Below are positions 9,089-17,549 of a stretch of DNA of 64,000 bases, piece after piece. Within the stretch, counting starts at the first letter, position 1; each line of letters begins with the position of its first letter. Both the position numbers and the translations under genes were made by a program. The notes beneath the pieces were generated by a model that ran no database searches, had not been told where the DNA came from, and saw only the letters and a list, made by a program, of their open reading frames with translations. The DNA is taken from assembly GCA_041776485.1 (NCBI GenBank), contig JBHBQE010000013.1, positions 1-64,000 on the forward strand. The letters are read 5' to 3'. Source of the DNA: JBHBQE01 sp041776485 (GTDB lineage: Bacteria > Bacillota > Clostridia > Lachnospirales > Lachnospiraceae).

Positions 9089-9419
9089 TAAATAATTGAT
9101 AAATTTTTATTCTGTTACTGTCATTGCATTGAGCACCTACAAACAAACTTCCATAGCTGTAACCCTCCTTTTCAAGGGCAGATCGGACTATCTTAATGAC
9201 AACCTCCATCTTCTGCTTTGTCCAAAGAGAAATCTCACCCTGAAACATTTCTCCAATCATAAGCTGGTGCTCTGTTTTGAAGCCTATGCCCGCCGGTGAA
9301 ATATCAGTTATTTCTACCTCAATAGGCGGAAGGTTTCTCCCGTTTTCCATTTGAATTATCTTAAGGATAGCCTTGGATTTTAATCCCGTTCTATTTTCCG
9401 ACCTTTTTTCATTTTCCAT
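9075..9419 (-). CDS. PilZ domain protein, putative c-di-GMP receptor
   Basis: A 114-residue soluble single-domain protein. The two binding elements of PilZ can be read: RxxxR at residues 6-10 (RSENR) and DxSxxG at about 39-44 (DISPAG), followed by the beta-barrel pattern ending in GSLFVGAQ. With both motifs intact it should bind cyclic di-GMP; the output is unknown. The start has GAGGGTG just upstream. It overlaps lgt by 14 bp and begins 9 bp after rpe, so it sits in a translation/envelope operon rather than beside motility genes. Confidence 0.8.
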   Translation of the reverse strand: MENEKRSENRTGLKSKAILKIIQMENGRNLPPIEVEITDISPAGIGFKTEHQLMIGEMFQGEISLWTKQKMEVVIKIVRSALEKEGYSYGSLFVGAQCNDSNRIKIYQLFNGDE

Positions 9420-9427
9420 TGCACCCT

Positions 9428-10075
9428 CTACATTCTATCTAAAAAAGCCTCCACATTAGCCTCTATATTTCCGGAAAAAACAGCCGTACCTGCCACCAGG
9501 ACATTCGCTCCTGCATATAATATATCCTGAGCATTATCTACGGTAATACCGCCGTCCACTTCAATATCCGTGGAAAGCCCCATTTCCTTTACCCTTTTAC
9601 TCAAGCTCTCTATTTTATCCAAACTGTATTCTATAAAGCTTTGTCCGCCAAAGCCAGGATTCACTGACATAATCAATACCATATCTAAAAGCGGCAGTAC
9701 ATGGGAAAGCGTTTCAATTCCTGTGGCAGGATTTAAGGCAACTCCTGCCATAACCCCGTTATCCTTTATTCTATGTATGGTTCTGTCAAGGTGAGTACAG
9801 GACTCCTGATGAACTGTAATAATATCTGCACCGGCTCTGGCAAAGTCGTCAATATGTATATCGGGTTCATTAACCATTAAATGTACATCGAGGATTTTAT
9901 CTGTGATTTTTCTGATTCCGGATACTAAATTGTCTCCGAAAGTTATTTTGGGAACATATGCTCCGTCCATAACATCAATATGAATATAATGTGCCCCGGC
10001 TTCGTCAACTCTTTTTACCGCTTCACCTATATTACATATATCTGCAGAAAGCAATGAAGGTGCCAAGCAATTCAT
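9428..10075 (-). CDS. rpe: Ribulose-phosphate 3-epimerase
   Basis: A 215-residue TIM-barrel enzyme interconverting ribulose 5-phosphate and xylulose 5-phosphate in the pentose phosphate pathway. The metal and catalytic segments HIDVMDGAYVPKITFG, VHLMV and EVDGGI are present, together with MSVNPGFGGQSFI. It lies 13 bp after rsgA in the conserved Firmicutes order prpC-prkC-rsgA-rpe. Confidence 0.95.
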   Translation of the reverse strand: MNCLAPSLLSADICNIGEAVKRVDEAGAHYIHIDVMDGAYVPKITFGDNLVSGIRKITDKILDVHLMVNEPDIHIDDFARAGADIITVHQESCTHLDRTIHRIKDNGVMAGVALNPATGIETLSHVLPLLDMVLIMSVNPGFGGQSFIEYSLDKIESLSKRVKEMGLSTDIEVDGGITVDNAQDILYAGANVLVAGTAVFSGNIEANVEAFLDRM

Positions 10076-10088
10076 ATTATCCTCCTTT

Positions 10089-10964
10089 TTAATATTTTTT
10101 AGTATCCTTTATTTCATTATACATTTTTTGGTAGCTTTCATACCTGCTTATGTATATATATCCTGCCTCCACTGCAGATAATATACCGCAATCCGGTTCA
10201 CTTAAATGGGAGCAGGTGGAAAATCTGCATTTATATATATGCTCTCTAAATTCTGCAAAACAATGGTCTAAATCTCTTATTTCAATATCCGTTATATTTG
10301 TGCTGGAAAACCCGGGTGTATCCACTATAAAGGTATTGTCTCCAAGATATACAAGCTCCGTATGTCTGGTAGTTTGCTTCCCCCTTTTATTCTTTCGACT
10401 TATCTGACCTATTTCCATTAAGCTTATTCCTAAAAGTGCATTTATTATGGAAGATTTTCCAACCCCGGATGGCCCTGCAACAGATACCCGTTTACCCTGT
10501 ATGCTCTCCTTTAGCTCTGTAATTCCAGTATTTTCAAATGTACTTGTTAATATGCAGTTATAACCTACTTTGTTGTAAAGACTTTTATAATATAAGTACT
10601 CCTCATCTTTACAAATATCCAACTTGTTAAAAACAATGATTATGTCTAAATCAAGGTTTTCTATGATGGCAAGAAATCTATCCAGCAGGTATAGGTTCGG
10701 CTTCGGATCAGCTATGGCAAAAACCACCAGCATGGTATCTATATTTGCCACACTGGGTCTGTTTAACTGATTTTTCCTGGTATGTATGGAAACAATTTTT
10801 CCCTCTATATCCTCAGCATTGGTAAGTTCAATTTCTACCTTATCCCCCACAAGGGGAGTTAAATTATGTTTCTTAAAGATTCCCTTGGCTTTACACTGAT
10901 AGGTCTTCCCCTCGGCAAATACATAATAAAAGTCTGCCAAAGCCTTAGTTACTACTCCCTCCAT
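10089..10964 (-). CDS. rsgA: Ribosome small-subunit-dependent GTPase A
   Basis: A 291-residue circularly permuted GTPase acting late in 30S subunit maturation. An N-terminal OB fold is followed by NKLD (G4) before GPSGVGKSSIIN (G1) and DTPGFSS (G3), the permuted order that defines the family. A C-terminal zinc site CxxxxCxHxxEPxC (CRFSTCSHLSEPDC) is present. The ATG overlaps the prkC stop as TAATG, indicating coupling with the kinase that modulates ribosome assembly factors in other Firmicutes. Confidence 0.95.
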   Translation of the reverse strand: MEGVVTKALADFYYVFAEGKTYQCKAKGIFKKHNLTPLVGDKVEIELTNAEDIEGKIVSIHTRKNQLNRPSVANIDTMLVVFAIADPKPNLYLLDRFLAIIENLDLDIIIVFNKLDICKDEEYLYYKSLYNKVGYNCILTSTFENTGITELKESIQGKRVSVAGPSGVGKSSIINALLGISLMEIGQISRKNKRGKQTTRHTELVYLGDNTFIVDTPGFSSTNITDIEIRDLDHCFAEFREHIYKCRFSTCSHLSEPDCGILSAVEAGYIYISRYESYQKMYNEIKDTKKY

Positions 10965-12928
10965 TATGGATTGGGCGTAAAGTTAACCATGCCTTGACTA
11001 ACTCCATTATAAAACAATATACCCTTTGAAACGCTCATTCCTGAATAGGTTAAGGTGGAATCTGTAGTGACAGTCCTTGCCTCACCCAATTGATTGCCTG
11101 ACTCATCCTGAAGAACAACTATTATCTGCTCACCCTCTGCCGGAACAACTCTTACAGAATAACTGTATGTAACCTTTTTCCCAAGGCTTACGGTAATAGT
11201 AACTGCTGTCCCAGGGTTAACCTGCCCTGTATGGGACTGGCTAATGATTCGACCTGCTTCTACTGTGTCGGAATTGCTGCTTACAACTGTTACGGGAAAT
11301 CCTGCTCTTGCTAATGCATTTCTTGCCTCGTCCTCGGTATAATTAACAACGCCCGGCACACTCACCAATTCCTGGCCTCTGCTTATCCAAATTGTTATGG
11401 TATCCTTTTTATTAGCCTTCTGACCTGCCGCCGGATTTTGTCTGGTCACCTTTCCCTGCTCAACATCACTATACTCCGTTTGAATATTGCTCTCAAATCC
11501 CGCTTCTTTTATTCGGCTCATTGCCTGCTCCTGAGTACTGCCGACAACGTTGGGAACATCTATTGTCCCCTCTCCTGAGCTTATCATAAAGGAAATAGAA
11601 GAACCCTTGGAAGCCTTTTCCTTTGTCCCGGGATTTTGCTCCATTACTTGACCCTCCTTATAATCCTTGCTGGAGGCCTCCCCTAATTTCTTGTACTTAA
11701 ATCCTGCTGCTTCAATAGCTCTTATTGCCTCCGCTTCAGTTTTACCCAAAATATCCGGCACCTGAACCTGTTCAGCACTTACACTGCTTGCTACAGGCTC
11801 CTTATTCTTATTTTTAGAGGCAAAAAATCCAAAAAATGTACCTAACAAGTACACAACAATAAGGATAATTACCACTGCGGCAATAATTCCCATAATAGTA
11901 ACAGCCTTATCCATTTTACGGCTGATACCACCCTGATCCTCTTCATCCTCATTGTCGTCATTTAAAAGCGGCAGCATAAATTTTTTCTTTCCTGATTTGG
12001 CAGCCCTTTTTGCTTTAGGCTTTCTTTTTTCAGGCTTGACCTCTTCCTCTTGTAAATCTTCTTCATTGCCGCCATCATTTTGAGAAGGTATAAATACAAA
12101 ATCCTCATCAGGGCTTATCAATGCTCGCTTTAAATCTGTGAGCATTTCGGTCATATCCCTGTACCGTCTATCCGGGCTTTTCATCGATGCCCTCATAATT
12201 ATTTTTTCTACACTGATGGGCACATTATCCACAATCTCACTTGGCGGAGTAAGCTCAGACTGTAAATGTTTAAGGGCAATGGCAACTACCGTTTCGCCAT
12301 CAAAAGGAACTTCGCCTGTACACATTTCATACATTACCATCCCCAGAGAATATATATCGCTTTGGAAGGTAACATGACCATTTCTGGTCTGCTCAGGGGA
12401 TGAATAGTGGACACTCCCCATCCGATCTGCATTTATTGTATTACTGGTAACAGCCCTTGCTATACCAAAATCTGTCACCTTAACCTTTCCATCCTTGGAA
12501 ATAATAATATTCTGAGGTTTAATGTCTCTATGAATTATATTTTTCTTGTGAGCAGCTTCAATTCCCCTGCCCACCTGAATAGCCACTGACAAAAGTTCAT
12601 TACTGGAAAGATAACCCTTTTTAGATATATAGCTTTTTAGTGTTATTCCCTCTACATATTCCATAACAATAAAATGAGTACCCTCCTGAGTTCCCACATC
12701 ATATACATTTACAATATTGGGGTGCTCAAGTCCTGCGGCAGCAGTTGCTTCTGCACGAAATTTTGAAACAAAAGCATTATCTGTAATATACTCATCCTTT
12801 AATACCTTTATTGCCACTTCTCTAGTCAAAGACATATCAAGCGCTTTAAATACAACCGACATTCCCCCTATGCCGATAATATCAATTATTTCGTATCTGT
12901 CTGCTAAAACAGCTCCCTTATCTATCAT
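10964..12928 (-). CDS. prkC: Membrane Ser/Thr kinase with three PASTA domains
   Basis: A 654-residue single-pass kinase sensing muropeptides or lipid II at the cell surface. The cytosolic kinase (1-275) has the ATP lysine K41, HRDIKPQN with D135 and DFG D153. A basic/acidic juxtamembrane linker (276-340) precedes the membrane helix (about 343-370). Three extracellular PASTA repeats follow, starting near VQVPDILG, IDVPNVVG and VSVPGVVN, and then a further extracellular beta-rich tail of about 75 residues. It starts 4 bp after the PP2C gene, its expected antagonist. Three PASTA units is a common number in Firmicutes. Confidence 0.95.
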   Translation of the reverse strand: MIDKGAVLADRYEIIDIIGIGGMSVVFKALDMSLTREVAIKVLKDEYITDNAFVSKFRAEATAAAGLEHPNIVNVYDVGTQEGTHFIVMEYVEGITLKSYISKKGYLSSNELLSVAIQVGRGIEAAHKKNIIHRDIKPQNIIISKDGKVKVTDFGIARAVTSNTINADRMGSVHYSSPEQTRNGHVTFQSDIYSLGMVMYEMCTGEVPFDGETVVAIALKHLQSELTPPSEIVDNVPISVEKIIMRASMKSPDRRYRDMTEMLTDLKRALISPDEDFVFIPSQNDGGNEEDLQEEEVKPEKRKPKAKRAAKSGKKKFMLPLLNDDNEDEEDQGGISRKMDKAVTIMGIIAAVVIILIVVYLLGTFFGFFASKNKNKEPVASSVSAEQVQVPDILGKTEAEAIRAIEAAGFKYKKLGEASSKDYKEGQVMEQNPGTKEKASKGSSISFMISSGEGTIDVPNVVGSTQEQAMSRIKEAGFESNIQTEYSDVEQGKVTRQNPAAGQKANKKDTITIWISRGQELVSVPGVVNYTEDEARNALARAGFPVTVVSSNSDTVEAGRIISQSHTGQVNPGTAVTITVSLGKKVTYSYSVRVVPAEGEQIIVVLQDESGNQLGEARTVTTDSTLTYSGMSVSKGILFYNGVSQGMVNFTPNP

Positions 12929-12932
12929 TAAA

Positions 12933-13664
12933 TCACTCCCTGTTTTCTATTAAAATCAATGTAATATTGTCGTTTCCACCGTTATCTAAGGCATCCCTGA
13001 CCAGCTTGGATACTTTTGTATCTATATCGCTCTGGCTCTGCAGAATATCCAGAATATCCTTATCGCCTACCATATTGGTAAGACCGTCTGTTGCCATAAG
13101 AATTTGGCTTACCCCCTTTATGGGTAAATCAAAAACATCTATATCAATCTCAGGCTCTGCACCCACTGCACGAGTCAGCATATGCCTTTTCGGGTGAGTA
13201 TTCGCATCACATTTAGATATGCTTCCCATTCTAAGCATTTCTGCCACAACAGAATGATCTCTGGTAATCTGGGATAGCTTATTATTGGAGTATATATATA
13301 GCCTGCTGTCTCCAACACTTAACGCAATAATTCTCCCCATGTATATGGTAGCAACTACAACTGTAGTTCCCATTCCCCTTTTATTTTTGTCTAAAAAGGC
13401 ATATTCACGCACCTTATTATTAGCACAATTAACAGCCTCTTTAATAATTTCTATGGGATTATCCAGATTTGACTCCCCTACAGATGACAATATCGTATCT
13501 ACGCAAAGCCTGCTGGCAACCTCTCCGGCGTTATGTCCACCCATTCCGTCTGCCACAATAAAAAGGTTACTAAGCCTACCAATACTTTCATTAGAGGCAT
13601 AGTAGCTATCCTCATTTAATTCTCTTTTTTTTCCAATATCACTGGCTGCCTTATATTCTAAAAT
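12933..13664 (-). CDS. prpC: PP2C-type Ser/Thr phosphatase, probable AUU start
   Basis: Dephosphorylates PrkC and its targets using a two-metal PP2C site. The motifs KKRELNEDSYY (motif I), VADGMGGHNAG (metal Asp/Gly), GDSRLY, ATDGLTN and GGNDNIT are present. The conventional ATG at 13556 lies inside VADGMGG and would remove motif I, which is essential. Reading upstream in frame, the only sensible start is ATT at 13664 (or 13667): AGGAGG (13676-13671) lies 6 nt before it, no ATG/GTG/TTG occurs between it and the upstream stop, and the length becomes 243 residues, normal for the family. It is tightly coupled to rlmN, whose stop is 6 bp before the AGGAGG. Confidence 0.88.
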   Translation of the reverse strand: MLEYKAASDIGKKRELNEDSYYASNESIGRLSNLFIVADGMGGHNAGEVASRLCVDTILSSVGESNLDNPIEIIKEAVNCANNKVREYAFLDKNKRGMGTTVVVATIYMGRIIALSVGDSRLYIYSNNKLSQITRDHSVVAEMLRMGSISKCDANTHPKRHMLTRAVGAEPEIDIDVFDLPIKGVSQILMATDGLTNMVGDKDILDILQSQSDIDTKVSKLVRDALDNGGNDNITLILIENRE

Positions 13665-13681
13665 AATCTTCCTCCTAATGC

Positions 13682-14692
13682 CTATAGATATTTCATTCTA
13701 AGCTGACCACAGGCTCCATCTATATCCTGTCCCAGCTCCCTTCTTATAGTAACATTTAAGCCCTTTTTTTCAAGTTTTTTCTTAAAGTCCACAATATTTC
13801 TTCCCTGCCTTGTCAAAAGTCCCTCCACCCTATGAAGCGGGATTAGATTAATATGGGCATCCTGTCCTGCCAATAATTCAGCCAATTTTTCAACATCAAT
13901 ATCTCTGTCATTACCCTTTTGATAACAATACTCATAGGTAATTCGTCTGCCGGTTTTGTTTCTATAGTATTTACAAGCGGAAATCACCTCATTGAGACGG
14001 TATGTTTTGGATATCGGCATTATTTCCTGCCTCTGTTTTTGAGTTGGAAAATGCAGTGAAAGCGCTAAAGTTATCGGTAAATCCTCCTGTGCCAACGCCA
14101 TAATTCCGGGGATAATTCCACAGGTTGAAATTGTAATATGCCTGGGGCTTAAATTCTGTCCTGTTTCATGGGAAAATATCCTTATAGCTTTCACTAAATT
14201 ATCATAGTTTAGTAATGGTTCTCCCATTCCCATAAATACAATATTATTTATCCTTTTTCCTGTATGACGAATTACAGAATATACCTCCTCTAATATCTCC
14301 GAAACAGTAAGGTTTCTCACAAACCCATTCATTCCGGAAGCACAAAATGTACAGCCCATACCGCAGCCTACTTGAGTGGAAATACAAACGCTTAGTCCAT
14401 GCTCATATTTCATCAATACGCTTTCTATTAAATTATCATCTGATAATCTAAATAAAAACTTCCCGGTTCCATCCTTTGAAACGGATATCTTTACAATTTC
14501 ATACTCTGTAATATATGCCTTTTTTTGTAATGATTCCCTAAGTTTTCTGGACAGATTACTCATATCAGCAAAATCCGCCACACATTTCTCATGAAGCCAT
14601 GAAAATATCTGCTTTCCTCTATATTTCGGCTCACCAAGAGAAGTTATATAATCGATTAATTCCTGATAGGACAGGGATTTTATATCAAGCAC
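13682..14692 (-). CDS. rlmN: Dual-specificity RNA methyltransferase (23S m2A2503, tRNA m2A37)
   Basis: A 336-residue radical-SAM enzyme. The cluster motif is CGMGCTFCASG (CxxxCxxC), followed by the SAM segment VFMGMGEPLLNYDN and the C-terminal methyl-carrying cysteine in DIDGACGQLR. Two cysteines thus support methylation at C2 of A2503. The start is GTG at 14692, overlapping the rsmB stop by 8 bp. The gene order rsmB-rlmN-prpC-prkC is conserved in Clostridia. Confidence 0.95.
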   Translation of the reverse strand: MLDIKSLSYQELIDYITSLGEPKYRGKQIFSWLHEKCVADFADMSNLSRKLRESLQKKAYITEYEIVKISVSKDGTGKFLFRLSDDNLIESVLMKYEHGLSVCISTQVGCGMGCTFCASGMNGFVRNLTVSEILEEVYSVIRHTGKRINNIVFMGMGEPLLNYDNLVKAIRIFSHETGQNLSPRHITISTCGIIPGIMALAQEDLPITLALSLHFPTQKQRQEIMPISKTYRLNEVISACKYYRNKTGRRITYEYCYQKGNDRDIDVEKLAELLAGQDAHINLIPLHRVEGLLTRQGRNIVDFKKKLEKKGLNVTIRRELGQDIDGACGQLRMKYL

Positions 14693-15977
14693 TATATTCT
14701 CCCTTGGCTAAAACCGCATAAAAAAATCCGTCTCCACCCAGCCCATCGGGATAAATATCTTTGTAATGTATAAGCTTAAAGTCTCTATATTCATGTAGAA
14801 ACCAGCGAACATTCTCAATATTTTCAACCTCTCCCATAGTACAGGTGGAATATAAAATCTTCCCCTTTGGCTTTAGATATAAAATTGCAGTTTCCAAAAT
14901 CCGTCTTTGAAGCTTGGCCAGCTCATCAATATCCTCTCTTTTAACTCTATACTTAAGCTCCGGCTTATTCCCTATCGTACCCAGTCCTGAGCAAGGCAAA
15001 TCACAGATAACAATATCAGCCCTTCCCACATACTCTTTATCAATTTCCCTGGCATCATATTCCTTTATTTCAATATTTTCAATATTAAGAACCTTTGCAT
15101 TTTCTCTGACTATATTTGTTTTTTTACCGGAAATATCCCTCATTGATACAAAACCGGTTTCTGCCAGTTCCGCCGCAAACAACCCTTTCCCACCTGGTGC
15201 TGCACATAAGTCCATAATAAAATCATCTTTTTTTATATGAGTTTCCAGCACCGCTTCAACTGAGGAAATGTCCTGTACATAAAAATAGCCCTTATTAAAC
15301 CCCGGTAAATTTTGTATCCCCGTATTTACTCCAAGACGCACCATAGGCAAATCACCGATTTGTAAGGGGTTAAATTCTCCCAGTAATTCCAAAGCTTCAT
15401 TCATTGTGATTTTACAGGATACCCTAAGAGTCAAAAAATGATTTTTGCTGAAATTTTTATATATATTTTCTATACTATCAATATCCACGGAATTTAACAA
15501 ATAGTCAGTTATCCATGCCGGCATGGAATATTTAAGATTCATTTGTTCTATCGGAGATTTATTTTTATATATACCGCGAAGTATTCTATCTTTGTTTCTA
15601 ATTATATATCGAAGAATACCGTTTACAAAAGGCTTGGCTCTGTGCTGACCCTTTTCCTCACATAGAATATGAGCTGTAGATACTATAGCTGCATTAGGGA
15701 CTCTGTCAAGGAAATATATTTGATACAGGCTTAATCTAAGAATATTTTTTACAACTATATTAATATCTTTTAGTTTACGGGTGGAAGCATACTTTATTAT
15801 TTCATCCAGTAAAATAATATTGTCTAAGGTTCCTAAAAAAACAGCCGTAAAAAAACTGTGCTGCTCCCTTTTGGGGAGCTTAGCACAGTATTCATTGATT
15901 AATTTCCCTGAAAATTCATTTTCAGTAAATGTTCTTAATAAACTGCTAAGAGCGAAACTTCTTTCCTTTGACTGCAT
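14685..15977 (-). CDS. rsmB: 16S rRNA (cytosine-967 C5)-methyltransferase
   Basis: A 430-residue enzyme with an N-terminal NusB-like RNA-binding domain (about 1-140) and a C-terminal SAM methyltransferase domain. The catalytic cysteines lie in DLPCSGLGTIG and YSTCTMGE, and the SAM loop is LCAAPGGKGLFAAE. It starts 4 bp after the stop of the 110-residue protein and overlaps rlmN, so it probably shares the promoter at 16496-16524. Confidence 0.94.
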   Translation of the reverse strand: MQSKERSFALSSLLRTFTENEFSGKLINEYCAKLPKREQHSFFTAVFLGTLDNIILLDEIIKYASTRKLKDINIVVKNILRLSLYQIYFLDRVPNAAIVSTAHILCEEKGQHRAKPFVNGILRYIIRNKDRILRGIYKNKSPIEQMNLKYSMPAWITDYLLNSVDIDSIENIYKNFSKNHFLTLRVSCKITMNEALELLGEFNPLQIGDLPMVRLGVNTGIQNLPGFNKGYFYVQDISSVEAVLETHIKKDDFIMDLCAAPGGKGLFAAELAETGFVSMRDISGKKTNIVRENAKVLNIENIEIKEYDAREIDKEYVGRADIVICDLPCSGLGTIGNKPELKYRVKREDIDELAKLQRRILETAILYLKPKGKILYSTCTMGEVENIENVRWFLHEYRDFKLIHYKDIYPDGLGGDGFFYAVLAKGEYSA

Positions 15978-15980
15978 TTA

Positions 15981-16313
15981 TTATTTTTTCACGCCGGAAG
16001 CCTTTGCCATATCCTCAACCATCTTTTCATAGTTGGCTTCATCTGGTTTAGTAAAGCTCTCTAAAGTATGTCTGTTTTTTGCAACCTCTTGGCTGTGCTC
16101 AGATATCATTTCCACAGTTTCATCAACCGTATCGGATATGATTTCTCCGGCAGCCTCCATATTTTCCAATATTCCCTGTGGCGCACCTGATGTCTCTGCC
16201 AAATCCTCCACCATCTCACAATACTTCTCACCATCCTTGGTAGAGGCTTTCATGGTATCCCTCTTTTGTGCAACATCATTTACATACTGCTCGGTTAACT
16301 TATCAATGCTCAT
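15981..16313 (-). CDS. Unknown acidic two-repeat protein, 110 residues
   Basis: I do not recognise a family. The start is ATG at 16313 because TTAGGAGG ends 7 nt upstream; an ATG 24 nt earlier is not supported. The protein is soluble, helical in appearance and acidic. It contains two copies of a roughly 33-residue unit: AQKRDTMKASTKDGEKY.EMVEDLAETSG near residues 14-44 and AKNRHTLESFTK...NYEKMVEDMAKASG near 77-107. The core MVEDxAxxSG is shared. It lies between fmt and rsmB, where many relatives have no such gene, behind a structured leader. No catalytic residues are evident; a binding or scaffold role is a guess. Confidence 0.75.
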   Translation of the reverse strand: MSIDKLTEQYVNDVAQKRDTMKASTKDGEKYCEMVEDLAETSGAPQGILENMEAAGEIISDTVDETVEMISEHSQEVAKNRHTLESFTKPDEANYEKMVEDMAKASGVKK

Positions 16314-16371
16314 AATTATACCTCCTAATGTATACAAAATTAATATTTAATTTAAACAAAAGAAGATGTAT

Positions 16372-16452
16372 CTAGTTAAAACCCTCTGTTTCAGGGCTAC
16401 CCGATCTCGCCTGACGAGGAATATTAATAATGTCAATTATTGGGTTTGCCAT
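16372..16452 (-). CDS. Putative 26-residue micro-ORF in a structured leader
   Basis: An ATG at 16452 opens 26 codons ending in TAG at 16372-16374. GGAGG (16463-16459) lies 6 nt upstream, as good a site as any gene nearby. The peptide begins MANPIIDIINIPRQ and ends ETEGFN: a hydrophobic first half and a polar tail, with no cysteine. It follows a perfect consensus promoter by about 40 nt. The same bases also fold into a closed RNA structure, so the reading frame may be coincidental. It could be a leader peptide, a secreted signal or nothing. Confidence 0.4.
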   Translation of the reverse strand: MANPIIDIINIPRQARSGSPETEGFN

Positions 16453-16474
16453 GGGTGCCCTCCTTTCTAACTAG
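16372..16474 (-). ncRNA. Candidate structured leader RNA (four helices)
   Basis: The transcript can close a 10-bp P1 (16474-16465 with 16381-16372, one G-U) and a nested P2 of nine pairs with one bulged A (16461-16453 with 16402-16393). It can also form two internal hairpins: P3 with six pairs (16441-16426) and P4 with four pairs (16418-16406). P1 begins just before the micro-ORF ribosome site and ends exactly at its stop codon, and P2 covers part of the GGAGG. I match it to no riboswitch class I can recall. A regulatory RNA controlling the 110-residue protein is inference. Confidence 0.4.
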
Positions 16475-16495
16475 CAGTTAATTATGTGACAGATT

Positions 16496-16524
16496 ATTAT
16501 AACCCGATTGATATATTTTGTCAA
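16496..16524 (-). promoter_or_regulatory. Perfect consensus sigma-A promoter
   Basis: On the minus strand TTGACA (16524-16519), a 17-nt spacer and TATAAT (16501-16496) match the consensus in all twelve positions. It lies 50 bp after the fmt stop and drives the structured leader, the 110-residue gene and probably rsmB onward. Confidence 0.85.
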
Positions 16525-16574
16525 TGAGAATGTTTCTTGAATTTCCGCTGTAATAATATCCGACGACTGATATA

Positions 16575-17549
16575 CTACTTCCCCAGCACTGTTCCAATTA
16601 AAAGATTATTTCCATTTAGAAAATCCTTTACATCCAAGGGATTTTTCCCTGCAAGCTGAAGCTTTGTTATGGATAAGTATCCTATTTTAGCTTTAACAAT
16701 AATTTGAGAATTATCTGTATGTACCACTGTTCCGGGAGAAAAATTTAAAATTATCTCTCTATTAACACCCTCTATGCCGGTCGGCAACTCCTCCGGATTT
16801 ACCACCTTTGCCTCCAGTATTTTAAGGCTCTTTCCCTTATAGTATGTATACGCTGACGGCCATGGATATAACGCCCTTATTTTTCTTTCAATATACTCAG
16901 CGCTATCATAAAAATTTATTTCCCCAAATTCCTTTTTCATGGTGGTAACATAGGTGGCTTCATTATCGTTTTGCGGCACAGGCTTTGACCTGCCTTCTTC
17001 AATTTCCACCATTGCTCTGCAGCAAGTCTCTCCCCCCAGCTTTGCCAGCTTATTAAAAAGGCTTTCCCCTGTATCATCATTTTCTATATTAATGGACTCC
17101 AAAGATATAATATCACCACTGTCCAGCCCCTCCTCCATTTGCATAATGGTAACCCCTGTAACTTCATCTCCGTTTAAAATAGACCATTGTATAGGACTGG
17201 CACCTCTATATTTTGGCAACAGCGAAGCATGGACATTAATACATCCGTATTTTGGTGCTGACAATATATCCATAGGAATTATCTGCCCATATGCGGCAAC
17301 TACACCAATATCCAAATTATATTTTAAAATCTCCTTAACTGCCTCAGTATCCCTTATCTTCTTGGGCTGAAATACCGGAATATTTCTTTTTTCTGCCCAT
17401 ACCTTAACAGGTGGCGCTGTAAGTAATTTCTTCCTCCCAACAGGCTTATCCGGCTGAGTTACCACAAGAGCAATTTCATGCCCGGCATTTTCCATAGCCT
17501 CAAGTATGCTTACTCCAAAATCCGGAGTTCCCATAAACAGACAACGCAC
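16575..17549 (-). CDS. fmt: Methionyl-tRNA formyltransferase
   Basis: Formylates Met-tRNAfMet with 10-formyl-THF so that it can initiate translation. The 324-residue protein has the N-terminal FMGTPDFGV motif, the formyl-THF site with HASLLPKYRGASPIQW and the C-terminal tRNA-binding domain starting near IRALYPWPSAYTYY. The start is GTG at 17549, overlapping the def stop as TAGTG. Its product is later acted on by the peptide deformylase encoded just upstream. Confidence 0.95.
   Translation of the reverse strand: MRCLFMGTPDFGVSILEAMENAGHEIALVVTQPDKPVGRKKLLTAPPVKVWAEKRNIPVFQPKKIRDTEAVKEILKYNLDIGVVAAYGQIIPMDILSAPKYGCINVHASLLPKYRGASPIQWSILNGDEVTGVTIMQMEEGLDSGDIISLESINIENDDTGESLFNKLAKLGGETCCRAMVEIEEGRSKPVPQNDNEATYVTTMKKEFGEINFYDSAEYIERKIRALYPWPSAYTYYKGKSLKILEAKVVNPEELPTGIEGVNREIILNFSPGTVVHTDNSQIIVKAKIGYLSITKLQLAGKNPLDVKDFLNGNNLLIGTVLGK

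Noticed and set aside
10964..12928. Prophage or conjugative element within the long operon
   Set aside because: No integrase, phage or relaxase genes; gene order is the conserved Clostridia housekeeping order.
16372..16474. c-di-GMP (GEMM) riboswitch before the 110-residue gene
   Set aside because: GGCAAACC is present, but the rest of the GEMM-I core and its tetraloop receptor are missing.
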